This document shows positions 11,901 through 26,333 of a stretch of 64,000 nucleotides of DNA, one piece after another; within the stretch, counting starts at the first letter, position 1, and each line of letters opens with the position of its first letter. The position numbers and the translations under genes are program-made. The DNA is taken from positions 6,572,001-6,636,000 of the forward strand of contig PYIU01000003.1 of assembly GCA_003415625.1 (NCBI GenBank), in the 5' to 3' direction. The notes under the pieces were generated by a model. That model was not told the origin of the DNA, made no database searches, and worked only from the letters and a program-made list of their open reading frames with translations. The stretch comes from Aquanectria penicillioides. Its lineage: Eukaryota > Ascomycota > Sordariomycetes > Hypocreales > Nectriaceae.

Positions 11901-14330
11901 CGTCTCACCAAGTACCGTAGATGATGCGCATGTTCCTTAATGATGCCTAGAGCGTAGCAGGTCACCTGGCTGCGGCGACCACTCACAGCGTTACAGCGGA
12001 TTGACAGCGCATAGGCGACCGTGGTGGTTGGCCTTGGGACAAGTTGGGAGTCGCCCTGGAACGGTTTTGGCGCCTCCGACAGTTGTCGTCACTGACTTCG
12101 AAGGGGATATCCTCCAAGGGCCGAAGTGGGCGGCTCAGGGTCAGCAGACGCGCCTATTCCAATTGGAATCCGCCTCTGTCATCACGAACGTCGTCAACTA
12201 ACTTGCCAGCGCATAAAACTGTCCCTCCAGCCGCATGACTACAGCCCAAACCCAAATTTGGCAGATGTTTCTTTTCTTGCTACACCCTTCGCAAATAGCG
12301 TGGGGACGATCCGTGTTGCCTTGTCTCGGCTTCTACGCATTGGTCAAGTTTCCTCAATGACTGGTCAGATATCCTGGCGCGGTCGGGAATGCTGTTAGCC
12401 TCTCCCGTCCCCTTTTTCGCTTCTTTTAGCTCAAGTTTACGATTTGCAAACCTGCGCTCCTTACTCCTTCTTCCTTGCCTCTGGCCGGACTGCGTTCCCT
12501 GTTTTGACGTTGCTCTTCTCATGGTTCGCGTTGCCTTGAACCACTAGGTTCTTAAGACGTCTGTTGCTACGAGACGTCGGCCAGTTGGGCGCAAACGATG
12601 TTTAATAGATTCCTGATAAACTGGGGGTTCCCCGAAATCCCATGTTGAGACGGAGGGGCTTGCGGCAATGATGATGGGGCATATCGTGGGGGGGCAAAAG
12701 CATTCGTCCATGTCTACCGGTTGCGGGAACGGTCGAGACGAGGAGTGGATAATAGGCTACGGATCTCGATCGTTCTGAGGTTTCTCGATCTTCGTCTTAA
12801 TTAAAACCCACACGCCCTCGCATTTTGAGATCTGGCCCATGTCGGATTGCTCTCCCTTGGGTGCTGGGCGAACGCCTCTCATATTTGCGTGCCAAACAGG
12901 TAGTTGCATGTATGTGGGCGGAGCCGCGATGAAACTACCTTAGACATGGCAGGTCTCAGGGCACAAATGGGTCTTCTTCCTCCCGATGTTGCCTCAAACT
13001 ACAGGGGTGATTAATATTCTTCTATGCTCTTGAAGCAGCCATTTTAACAGCTCTTGTCTCTTGTCTTGTTGCCTATGGGGATGACCAAGTGTTTCGGTTG
13101 CATACTTCTTTTCTTTTTTGGTCTTCTTTTGTCTTTACGCCTTCCCTGTGGCTGCTCGAGGCTCCTCGGGGTTAAAATGCTTGCTGAAGGCGGCTTGGCC
13201 GGAGTTGTCAAAGGCTTTTGGAATGTCTCGGCTGGCGTCTTGGATGGACATGAGAGGAGGACACCATAGGGCATGGGCACGAAGGGCCGTACCAAGGCCA
13301 GGGCGGACAGGCCAGGGCAGGACAGGATCCATCAGCCAGCCTCTTCTCCTCTTCTCCTCTTCTCCTCGCTCCGCTGCGAACAAGCATTTGCAGATTGCAC
13401 GCACATTATCCCTCAACCAGGTGGCTCTCATAGGTCAGTATTGGCGCCGGCTTCGCTCCCCAACAGTTGAAAAAGGCACCGAGAGTGAGCCATTATTTTC
13501 TCGCACATGCATCCAGCTCAGGGTAGCTCAGGGTGGGTGGTGTTGACAAAAGGGAAAGGCTAAGGTTAGGTAAAGCATGCGAGATCTCTGGTGTTATCCA
13601 GTGATGGATGGTTAATTCCATTTAGTCAACAGCTCCAGCGGCAAGCTACTGCTAGGCTCCCTATGGACAAAGCTCCAGCGTAGCTCCAGTGAAAGTGCTC
13701 TACTTTTGGCCGTCGTGCCCCCTCCTTGCCTAGCTGGTCTTACTTGTTTGGCTTGTTTGGCTTGTCTGGTTTTTTCTCCCCCGCGCGGCCCGATAAGCGA
13801 TAAGAGCTCCTTCCCCTCTTTTTTTGGGTCCCCTCGCTCATACTCTCGGTCAGTCGGTGTTGATGTCAGTCGAGCCTTCCCGCCTGGTCCGTTGCTGCCC
13901 CTGCTCGCCTGCTCGCCTGCCCTGACCTGCCCTTGACCTGCCCTTGACCTGTCCTGTGTGCTGATGCGCCCATCTGCGTCACCACCCGGTCCAGGTTGGC
14001 TCGTGAAAGCTGGCGCCATAATTTTTATTTCCCCCTTTCCCTAAAGTAAGGCTTCACAGAAGGTGAGACGATATGAGTTCTGCTATGATCCCCTTGTAGC
14101 CGGTGCGCCTATTTTATGAAGCGTGCGCGCATCCGTCGCCTGTTTTTTCCGTCATGACCTGTTGCTGAATGCACTTCTTGTCTTATCTGCAGCTACTTTC
14201 TTGGCCCCTCGATATCCTTTCCGGGCCTTTGCGTATTCTCCTCAACAAACTCTGGCAGCCCTTCCGCCAGCAACACGATCGACCGATACTCATCCCCTCG
14301 ACCTTCCGTCCTGCCGTCGCGGCCCCAATC
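8982..14330. other. Intergenic region without supportable genes
   Basis: Several medium-length frames exist (for example 9783-10496 plus and 10352-10939 minus), but they overlap each other on opposite strands, are rich in Arg/Pro/Ser/Gly and show no motif I recognise. CT-rich tracts near 9860-9900 and 13330-13370, and a degenerate CCTGACCTGCCC repeat near 13915-13955, are visible. The last 300 bases are pyrimidine-rich and probably the phosphofructokinase promoter and leader. Confidence 0.55.
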
Positions 14331-16788
14331 ATGGCTCCCAAGAAGAAGATCGCCGTCATGACCTCGGGAGGTGACTCCCCTGGTATGAACGCTGCCGTCC
14401 GCGCCGTCGTCCGTATGACGATCCACATGGGATGCGATGCCTACTGCGTCTACGAAGGATACGAGGGCTTGGTGCAAGGCGGCGACTACATCCGCAGAAT
14501 GCAGTGGGATGATGTCCGCGGTTGGTTGTCCGAGGGTGGCACCCTCATTGGAACCGCCAGGTGTATGGCCTTCTACGAGCGTCCTGGCCGCCTGGTAGCC
14601 GCCAAGAACCTCGTCCTCTCCGGCATCGACGCCCTCGTCATCTGCGGAGGTGACGGCTCTCTGACCGGTGCCGACAAGTTCCGTGCGGAATGGCCTTCGC
14701 TCCTGGAAGAGCTCGTCGGCAAAGGCGACCTGACCCCGAACAGATCAAGCCCTACCAGCACCTCAACATTGTCGGTCTCGTCGGTTCCATCGACAACGAC
14801 TTGACCGGCACCGATGCCACTATCGGTGCCTACTCGGCCCTCGCCCGTATCTGCGAGATGGTTGATTACATCGAGGCCACGGCCTCGTCACACTCCCGTG
14901 CCTTTGTGATCGAGGTCATGGGACGACACTGCGGTTGGCTCGCCCTCATGGCTGGTGTTGCCACCGGCGCCGACTTTGTCTTCATTCCTGAGCGTCCTAG
15001 GGAGCATGACTGGAAAGAGGACATGGGCAATGTTGTCCGAAGGGTCAGTAATATTTCATTCCGTGCAATTGCCCGCTGGGCTGCTAACGTACGATAGCAC
15101 CGGAGCCTCGGCAAGCGTAAGACCATTGTCATTGTTGCCGAGGGTGCCCGAGACAAGAATGGCACCAAGATTACAGCTCAAGAAATCAAAGATCTCCTTG
15201 CCGACAAGAGCGAGGGAGGCCTTGCTCTCGATACCCGCATCACCACCCTCGGCCATGTTCAGCGTGGCGGCACTGCCGTGGCATACGACCGCATGCTGGC
15301 CACCCTGCAGGGTGTAGAGGCCGTCAAGGCCGTCCTCGACGCCACCCCCGAGACCGAGACTCCCTTCATCGCCATTACTGAGAACAAGATTGTTCGAAAG
15401 CCTCTGATGGAGGCCGTGGCCGAAACCAAGAGGCTCGCCGAGGCTGTGGACGCCAAGGACTTCGAAAAGGCCATGTCTCTCCGAGACTCTGAGTTCGAGG
15501 ATCAGTGGAATTCTTATATGCTCACCACTAACGTCATGACTGAAGACCAGCTGGTGTCGGACGAAAAGGTGGGGTCACCCCGGGTCACTATTCTTGGACT
15601 AGTCACTTACAGCCTCAATAGCGCATGAAGATCGGCTTCATCAACGTTGGTGCCCCTGCTGGTGGCATGAACGCCGCAGTCCGCGCCGCCGTTGCATACT
15701 GCCTTTCACGAGGACATGAGCCTCTTGCTATCCACAACGGATTTGCCGGCTTTGCCAGACACCATGATGACAATCCTGTTGGATCCGTTCGCCCTTTCCA
15801 CTGGCTCGAGGTCGATGGCTGGGCCAGCAAGGGTGGTTCCGAGATTGGTACCAACCGAGAACTTCCCAACGATTCGGGCATGGAGCGCATCGCCAACCTA
15901 ATTGAGCAGTACGGGCTCGATGCCCTCTTCATCGTGGGCGGATTCGAGGCCTTCCACTCCATTTCGCAGATGCGAAAGGCTCGGGACCAGTATCCTTCTC
16001 TGTGCATTCCCATGTGTTTGCTACCAGCAACCATCTCCAACAATGTCCCCGGAACTGAGTATTCGCTCGGTTCCGATACCTGTCTGAACGAGCTGGTCAA
16101 TTACTGCGACAAGATCAAGCAGTCTGCATCCGCAACCCGCCGTCGTGTTTTCGTCATTGAAACCCAAGGCGGTCGATCCGGTTACGTTGCAACCCTAGCC
16201 GGACTTGACGTTGGCGCCTCAGCTGTCTACATTCCCGAAGAGGGTATCAGCCTTGAGATGCTTAACGCTGATGTAAGACATCTCAAGGACGTCTTCAGGA
16301 AGGACAAGGGCCAGTCTCGCGCCGGCCGCCTCATCCTCGTCAACGAGAAGGCCAGCAAAGTCTACAACGCCAAGCTCATCGCTGACATCATTCGTGAAGA
16401 GGCTCATGATCGATTTGAGAGCCGAGAGAGCATCCCCGGACACGTCCAGCAAGGTGGTGTTCCCTCCCCTATGGACCGCTGCCGAGCTGTGCGCTTAGCC
16501 ATCAAGTGCATCCAGCATCTCGAGGAGTTTGGCTGCAATGCTCACAACCACGTCAAGAAGGACCCTCTCAGCACAGTCGTCATTGGCATCCAAGGCTCAG
16601 AGGTCGTCTTCACTCCCATGAAGGAGCTGGAGGAGACCGATACTGACTGGCCCAACAGACGGCCGAAGACCGCCCACTGGATGGGCTTGTCTGATGTTGT
16701 TAATATTTTGGGTGGTCGACCGGACTATCCTAGACCGGAGGCGAACTTGACTGGCCTAGTTGCCAAGGATGCGAAGCGTGGTTTGTAA
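14331..16788 (+). CDS. pfkA: ATP-dependent 6-phosphofructokinase (one frame break)
   Basis: Phosphorylates fructose-6-phosphate to fructose-1,6-bisphosphate in cytosolic glycolysis. Exons are 14331-15043, 15098-15568 and 15622-16788; introns are 54 and 53 nt. Restoring one base gives about 783 residues, the usual size of fungal PFK with its tandem duplication. The N-terminal catalytic half has [19 protein letters not shown] (from residue 10), CGGDGSLTG (105-113), GSIDND with the catalytic Asp (152-157), and [13 protein letters not shown]. The C-terminal half begins with [20 protein letters not shown] and is the allosteric, catalytically dead copy in this family. The start ATG begins [11 protein letters not shown] and fits the family. 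The frame breaks at 14734-14737 (CCCC): GDLTP must continue as [21 protein letters not shown], which needs one more base. The flanking protein is perfectly conserved-looking and glycolysis normally needs this gene, so the break is probably a sequence error. Confidence 0.95.
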
Positions 16789-19700
16789 AGGGCCTGATTT
16801 TAACAGTGATCCCAATTTGGTTTTTATATTGTGACAACCTGGCTAAGGTTTGAACAATATGACACTTCTCGCTCCTACAGGTTTAGTTTAATTGTAACAA
16901 TGCTTCAACAGAAAAGCCTACATCGTTCAATTCTAGTTGTGCCACTTACATCATGTGTGAGGTTATCATCGCGTAGATTCAACAACGCACATGCTGGATT
17001 CGCATACAAAACTACAATGACATGAAGTCATTCCAAGTTTTCGGGATTGCTTTTTATATGTGAAACAGCCTCGCAAATCATTTCTTGGCCTAGTGGTCTA
17101 GTTTTTTTTTTTGGTGCTCAAAGGCGGTGGTTCAGGCGACACTCTGGTGTAGGGTAGGTGATTATGCAAAGGTAACACATCATTCACTGAAGAGTAAAAG
17201 CATATGCTTGTTGATGGTATAGTAAAACTTGGTTCGGTGTGATGAAAAGTTAATGTCGAGAATCCCAGAAACGGTTTCAAGTTGCGTTGCCTTCAAACAT
17301 GATTATATATCAACAATAGGTGAATACGCACGGTTGGGACTATGGATGTCCCAATGGAAAATGCATTTGGGCGTTCCCAGCAACATAGCTAAATTAGCGC
17401 TTTGCAGCCCGTATAATGCTCGTCAATCGATTTCAAATCACCAAAGACTGTAAAATTAGATGACAGAAGGAAGAGTCTCCAAGATTACACACTCACCTAG
17501 TTGGTACCATCCGTGAGCCAGACTCCTAGTTTCAAGGTAGACATGTACGATATGCAAAATACAAAGAGGAAGCGCAAAAAAAGGAATTTATCTCAGAAAT
17601 ATATAGTAGTGTGAGCCAAGCCAGTCCTGGTCAACTACATTCTCACAGAATTTAAAACGAACTGGGGTTCAAAGGCGTCATGTTTATAGTGCTGGACCCA
17701 TCTCGCGTTGATGGCCCCGTGTGGGAACTGATCACTTCTCCATTGAGACCATACTGTCTTAAATTGGCAGTCTAATATCTTTGTTGGCACGACCCATACC
17801 CGGAGCACTAGTGGAAACTATTCTTTTTAACTGGAAGGAGATAATTCTCGTGGGTGATCCCATGAGCCATACAATGCTTCGGCGTCCTGGTGCTGCGGCT
17901 CTAGTAGGTTTTTAGTTCAAAGCTATGTGAGAACTCGCTCATCTGAAATCATGACCAAATACCTTTTTAGCCACCACAGAGTGCCTCGTGACACATCGGA
18001 GTAAGAACTAATGGAGGGGATGAGATATAACGAGTGCGTGACCAACCAACTTCCTCAGTCCATGGGGTGAGATGGACGAGGCATTGCACCTGGTTAAGAT
18101 AATGAGTTCCTTCGCAGAGTATGTGATTCCCCAATAGAACCAGTACAATAATTTATCAACACATGGAACAGAAAATAATGAATCTTATTGCCAAGGCTTG
18201 CCTTTGATTCTCGCAATGGGATCCAGTCTTGCATGGTGACTGGAGACCAACCACGGTTCACAGCCGGCGGCACCTGTGCAATTACATCAGCATAAAGACG
18301 TGGGTGTGATATGACACTATAAGCTCATGGGACCGCCAATGTCTGACAAAGGGATGGGTATGATGTTTCCTGTCCTTTGCACCGCCGTACGAGGATTCTG
18401 CTGCGTAGCTGGGCATTATTGTATGAGCAGGCAGCCTGCGACATGCTAAGATCTTAGCATGTAGGCAAGTGAATGCATCTGACAAACACACGGAATGCGA
18501 GTGGTTTGCTACGAATATAAAGGGTATTGACAAATGGAATTTCAGAACTCTGCTTGCGTTTGGTGCTACTTTGCTGAGTGCTTTGTAGTCGAGCGAACCT
18601 GGCAAGGAAGTCTGTTACTCAACATGGAATGAATAAAGAATGATTCTAAACAGACTGAGACCAGGGGGAAGGGACGTTTTGTGCGACATCTAGAACTAAC
18701 ATCGAAGCTCTGCCTCATGGCGGAATGTCAAGGAGCATTGCAACTATGCTGAATGTCTAATGACTTGGCTCTATTCGCGTCAAGGATCGGTCAAAGCATG
18801 GGCAAGGCAGGAGTGCAGTGAGGTAGCCAGGCCGGGTAATATGGCACATTCAAGTCACCGCAGAGGAAGGGAATTGAGGCTCGGAGGGCCTAAGGAAATA
18901 GGTAGACAGAAGATACCTACCTATGGTTGCCTTGGCAGAAGCTTGTTTTGGGAAGAATGAGCATCCCACCTCCGTCGATTCCGGTCCGTGCCGTTCCACC
19001 CAAGAGGCAAATCCTTGTTTTTTTGGGCAAGTTTTTCCATTCTTTCCCAATGCAACGATGCAACATGCACGATTGTTTTTTTTTTTTTTTTCAAAGTCGA
19101 AGAATATTCTAGGCCAAGCCCTGGAGAAGTGGCGGCCACACACACAGCCCTACGTTGCCTGTCATGTCAGGCCAGCCAGGCTGCCGCCCTGCTGCTATCG
19201 CCGCCGCCAAGCCCTTGTCCACTGAACAGGAAATGTGGTCGCAGACCCACGCCACAAAGACCGCATGTGACGGCTCGACGAGGGGGCAGCTCAAGCTGAG
19301 GACTCCAGGGTCAACAATGCGATGAGGAACGATCGAAGGCGGGATAGAAGACATCTGGCCTGGCCTTGTGAGCGCATGGAGCAATAAAAGTGAAATCTTG
19401 GGTAATAAGAGATCAAGACAGGCTTCGGGAAGATTGCAGGCACGGATACAACCTGCTTCATCAGGCTCTCTCGGTGGCTCCTCCAACCCCACGTTCGGGC
19501 TGCCTCCATACCAGCAACATCCCCGTTCAAGTGCACTTTTCTCAGCTCGAGAACGCTACCCAAAGCCCATTTGAGATTGCTGTGAATGCCCAGCGGACCC
19601 AAAGAAGGCCTGCAGCGAAATCAATGCCCGAAACCGCTTGAAAAATGGCTGCTGTTGGTTCCGGGTTTCAATGTCTGCGAGAAACCTTGTGCGGGCGGCT

Positions 19701-21283
19701 CTTCGCAGGCTCACACAGAGCCTGTGGCGCCGGCTGGATGCATCACGGGCGATACGCTGGCTTGGCTGTCTATGCTACGCTGTGGCGTCAGCAGGGGTGG
19801 CTTTCCGCCCTGCTCTGCCACTAGATGTCAGTCGACAGCCGACCAAGACATTCAAGAGCCGGACGGAGGGTGGGCTCCTAGGGCTCTAGGGCTGTGAGTG
19901 GGCTGTGTGAGCTCCTGCATCATTGCGTCAACGGATATCCACATTCGATCTCAGTCGCGGGGTTTGAGCAAGCAAGTAAGCAAGCAAGCAAGCTGGGGGG
20001 CTCGAATTTTGTTTTTCTTTTCAACCAAAGGTTAGCAACCTGCCACCCGTGTCGCGAATTACGAGCCCAGACTCAGAGAAAGAGGAGAAAACATGGCGTC
20101 TTATCTTCCAAAGGCTGGAGTTCAGTAGAGGCGAGAACTCAAGCCGGAACAGTGGATACGGGCTAAGTTCTGGTCCCAACGGGCGTCGTCAGGTCGCATG
20201 GTCGCATGTTCTACCAACCTGTGCGACTGACCCTCCATTACGGCGTTCGCGTGGGTGACGAGCTCGGCTCATTGGGCAGCCATGACATCCTTGTTTGTGA
20301 GACGGGTTGATGGTTAGACTATGTGCCAATGTGTGGCAAGGCTTGCCAGATGACAGGCAGCCCAGCAGCTCTCGTGCAGCGACGGCGGGACTGGAAACAG
20401 TGGACGGACAGAAAGACAATGGGCAGTGAAGACAAGCGGCTAGGCAGAGGATGGGGGATGCGATCCATGCGGCGGCCCCCAAGAGGGAGGAAGAGGGAGC
20501 CTTGTGCCATTTTGCTCTTTTGCCTTTGTTTCGACCGGCACTGCACTGCAAACCAGCCTGCTGTCATCTAAAACCCTTTGACCCTCCCGTTCCATTTAGG
20601 TCTTTGATCTTCCTCCTTGACCATCATCACTCTCCTCTGCTCCCGGGCTCCTTTGATCTTCCCTCCGCATCGAAACCTAACCTTCAACGCATTGAATCCC
20701 TCATCGCTTCCATCGCTTCCATCGCTTCCATCGCTTCCCGCCTGCGGACCGCTGCCACACGCTCCGTCACTAGCCAGCCAAGCCAGTCCAGCTACGACCC
20801 TCCATCCCCGCTCTAGTCCACTGGGCGGTCCAACCCCTCCATTAAGGTCACGGCTGACTCTATTCTTGGCCGGGGGAACCTTTCATCATTGCTGTCGGAT
20901 GACGACGTTGTTTGCCCTTGCCAACCCTGATTCTGGCGCCGTCCAGCTCTCGCACCATTAACCCACCTGACGCTCAAAACCACTGCCATTCTTGATTCTC
21001 GGCGCTGCGCATCTTTCCCTTCTCTCCCTTTTTACTTCCAAATTCACATCGCATCCCATCACATCGCATCGCATCCCATCTTCGGTTTTGCTCAAGCCTC
21101 ACCTGCTTCTGGCCGAAGTTTGTTGCTCATCGCGAGGTCGAGCCTCACTTTCGGACCCGCTTTGCCGGATAAGCACTTACATAGCGCAACTTGCTTGCTG
21201 GCTCGACAGGTTCCCCTCACATCACATCACATCACATTTATTTTTCATTCTGAGATATCCTCCGCAATTTTTGCTTGGTAGCC
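16789..21283. other. Intergenic region, partly AT-rich
   Basis: No coding region is supportable. 16800-18700 is noticeably more AT-rich than the flanks and could be an old decayed insertion, but I recognise no transposon protein remnants. It holds a 22-bp perfect palindrome at 18441-18462. CATCGCTTC repeats at about 20704-20740 and pyrimidine-rich DNA at 20590-21270 probably belong to the leader of the downstream DUF8035 gene. Confidence 0.55.
18441..18462. repeat. 22-bp perfect palindrome
   Basis: The 11-base arm ACATGCTAAGA is followed immediately by its exact reverse complement, with no spacer. It lies in AT-rich intergenic DNA. It could be a dimeric-protein binding site or chance. Confidence 0.6.
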
Positions 21284-23000
21284 ATGTCCGGACGAGTTGT
21301 CAGGACCACCGAGTTCGAGGAGCGGGATCTTTACCCGGGTCCTCGTCGCTCTGCACCCGAGCTCGATGACGTCGACTATCGTCGCCGCACCGTCACCATC
21401 AGCCCGCCCAGCAGAGACCGAGAAGACCGAACACCCGCCTTCCTGCGCGACGATGGCCGCCGGAGCGACGCTGGACAGATGGTCCTTCGCACCCGACAGG
21501 TTGAGACTGTCGACCGACACCGACATAGAAGTCCCAGCCCTGTTCGTGTCCGAGAGGAGCGTATTATTCGGAGGCCCCGGAGCCTCTCCTCCAGCAGCCA
21601 TGACCACGAGCACGAGCACGAGCGGTCTCGCACCAGAGTCATTGAGAGGGAGCGTGTTCGCGAGCCCTCCCGCAAGCGATCTCCTTCCCCACGAGTTGTG
21701 AGGTACGTGGAAAGGCCTCGACGATCGCCGTCGCCCGTTGAAACGGAGCGTGAGCGCATTCGCACCCGCATTATCGAGCGCGAGCGGGCTCCTTCGCCCC
21801 CACCCAAGCCTGAGCCTACCCCCCCTCCCCCGCAGGTGATTCGCGGGCCTACTATTGAGAGAGAGGTGATTACGCATTGGCGAGACATTGATCATGGTAA
21901 GATGATTGCATACCGACATTTGTGGCATGTCAGAGCTAGAGTCCTAACAAGTGCACAGGTGTTGTCAGGGCTAAGCCTGCCACCCCCCGCCACCCCCAAG
22001 ATCTCGTGCCCCCTCGCAGGTGAGGGAACGCGAGACGGACATTGACATCTCCTTGTCCAAAAACAAGACCGAGGTTGATATCCAGCGAACCACTCGCACT
22101 CGATCCAAGAGCCGTGAGCGACGGTCCCATTATCACGATGATGACCTAGTGCTCCGGCGAGACACTGAACGCCTGAGGTTGGACGACCATCCTCCTCGGC
22201 GACGCGCACATTCAGCCGCCCCAACACCTACGCCCAATGCAGTGAATGAAGAGGGAGACTATCTCACATCCAAGATCGACTCGCGCGGCCGCATGGGCGA
22301 GGCTTGGGGAGGCGCCACCAGAGATTGGACCATCGTGGATGTTCCCCTGGCACTGAGCGCATCCGCATGGACGGAATTGGCGGTGCCGGCACCGACACCA
22401 CATACACGAGGTACAGTGGTGTCCGTCGGACCAAGTTCATCCCCGAGAGAGACGGCGCCCCCGCCCCCGCCCCGTTGCCGGCGCCCAAGGAGCCATCTCC
22501 CCCGCCAAGCCGTGACCGCGTGAACGTGCAGGTCTATGACCGCGAGAGGGAGATTGACATCGAGAAGGTTACGGATCGACGAGTTGCCCGACCGGCACCG
22601 TCACCACCCAAGGACATGTGGACCGAGATCACAAAGGACTTGGTAGTGCGAGAGGCTATCGAGGAGATGGGCTACGATTATGAGGAGACGAACCAGTTTT
22701 TCTACATTATGGATTATCTACGATATGTAAGTCTGCTCCGGTGGATGTTGCGTTGCTTATTGTGAGGAGTGAGATCTAACCGACACACAGGATGATGTTC
22801 TTCAACTTGTCGACATTTCGGACGAAATCCGCCGCTCCAGGAAGCAGCGCGCCCGAGAGCTCGAATGGGAGAGAGAGCGAGAATACCAGGAGGATTGGGA
22901 GCGAAGCCGCCACCGAGGTTGGGGACGTGGTTGGGATGAAGTGGTGGAGCGTGATCTGGTCTATGAAGGTCGCGCGCCACCTCGAGGTTACATCCGATAA
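21284..23000 (+). CDS. DUF8035 domain protein, Arg/Glu/Ser-rich (two frame breaks)
   Basis: Predicted protein of about 530 residues. Exons are 21284-21896, 21959-22726 and 22791-23000; introns are 62 and 64 nt. The N-terminal two thirds is disordered and highly charged, with many Arg-Glu and Arg-Ser-Pro-Ser-Pro stretches (ERERVREPSRKRSPSPR) and a polyproline segment. The conserved C-terminal domain begins MWTEITKDLVVREAIEEMGY near residue 425 and continues YDYEETNQFFYIMDYLRYDD into an Arg/Glu-rich helix. This matches the fungal DUF8035 family, whose function is unknown. Two frame breaks occur, each needing one extra base in a C-run: 21983-21988 (six Cs; restores the polyproline stretch and RSRAPSQVRERETDID) and 22345-22348 (four Cs; restores TIVDVPPGTERIRMDGIGG). 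With both repaired the gene is open from start to stop and all three exons agree in phase. RS-like composition suggests RNA-related or nuclear biology, but that is only inference. Confidence 0.85.
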
Positions 23001-24540
23001 GGTGATTTCCGCAGAGGCGTTTGCCCGAGTTCCGTTGCTTGATGTGTTTGGCGTTGTCAGGCATGAGTACCACGACATGATGCGTTTAGAGGACGATCAC
23101 AGCCCCTTACTGGCTTCACTCATATCTTATTTTCTCTTTTTGGAGGCTCCTGGATCACAGGACATGGTTGCTTGAAGATGACGCAGTGAGCGTTCGGATT
23201 TGAGGTTGACGAATTTGGCCAATTTTTTTTTTCCCTTCTTCTCTTCTTTACTTTCTCACAGAGGCGGATCTAGTGTCCTTTCTCTTCCACGATGATGGGG
23301 GATGTATGAATTATGATGAAACTGGTCATTACGGCGAGAGGAAACAGCTAGGATGGGGGATTGGATATTTGTAGATGCTTTGGATTAAATCATTTTAAGG
23401 CTGAGGACAATCAATAACGAATGATGACAATAAAGCGAAAAAAGAAAACAAGATTTATCCGTGGATTGACTGGAGACGGTGAAGGTGTGACACGGGTGAT
23501 TGGTGCTTGGGGACGTTATTGCAAGCCTGTGACCTCATTGTCAAGAGACAACGGATTCTCCGAGGCGGCGATGGCGGCGGATTCGGGACAAGAGCGGCTA
23601 GCTCGCCCTCCTCGCGTCCTGCCCCGCCGACCCCGCGCGCCCTGTGGGAGAGGAAATGCAGACACGAATACGGAACTTGCAGGTTTCGGCGGACGGCGGA
23701 CGACTGAAGGTAATGGACTGGACGCAATGACATGATGACAAGGGATGCTGCCAGCCCATGTAAGCAATTTTTTTTTCCCCCGGCGTTTTTGGTTTTGTGC
23801 CTGGGCGAGTGAGTGAAGGAATGGTTTACCGAGAGTGTGCGCTCATGTCTTGGCACACGGCATGGACCATGGCGTCACAAGCCATTGTGCGATGGACTCA
23901 AGCCTAGAAGCCCAAAGATCGAGGAGGGAGGGAGCATGCGAGAAGGGGCTCTTGGAGCCCTGGCATCGCACATTAACCGTTTGGCAGCACAACTAAAATA
24001 ATTCTTATGAATGCATTACTCCGTATGGATGCCACATTCGAGCCTGCGCTTGGTGTCAAGGGGATCTAGCCAATAGTGACGCGAGCACCCTCGCGAAGCC
24101 CGCCTCTGATTCGCTGCGTTTGGCTTTGTGTCCCGCTGCGTGTGCAAGATTCCGTCAAGTGCAGGTTGCGCCGTCGATTGAGCGAGGAATAGTAGCGATG
24201 ATGGTTGGTGGTGGGCAAAGATGAAGCGGCCGGGCAGTGGCGGCTTCGGGGCTTCTTCTGCGTTCCTGGCTGAATACACTCGGGATGTGAAGGAGTTACT
24301 TACTTATCTGGCTCAAGCCTCTCTCTTCAAACCCCTCCAAGACGCCATCGCGTGTCTGCCCCGCATTCAGTCAGGATGGTGATGTGAGTGAATGAACTAC
24401 ATGCCCCTGCGCCTACCGCAATTTGCCTATGCTTCTGGAGATGGAGTAATGAGTCTTTACATCTCTGTTTCTCTCACCCCCTCCGTCTCTCGCTCTCTCG
24501 GGATTCGGGTTGGCTAACATGACGACTTTCTTCGTCCCAG
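23001..24540. other. Intergenic region
   Basis: Downstream of the DUF8035 gene. I see no conserved coding sequence. The end of this stretch (about 24480-24540) is CT-rich and finishes with CGTCCCAG, which reads as an intron acceptor inherited by the adjacent pseudogene. No first exon for that pseudogene is evident. Confidence 0.5.
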
Positions 24541-26333
<1,793 letters not shown>

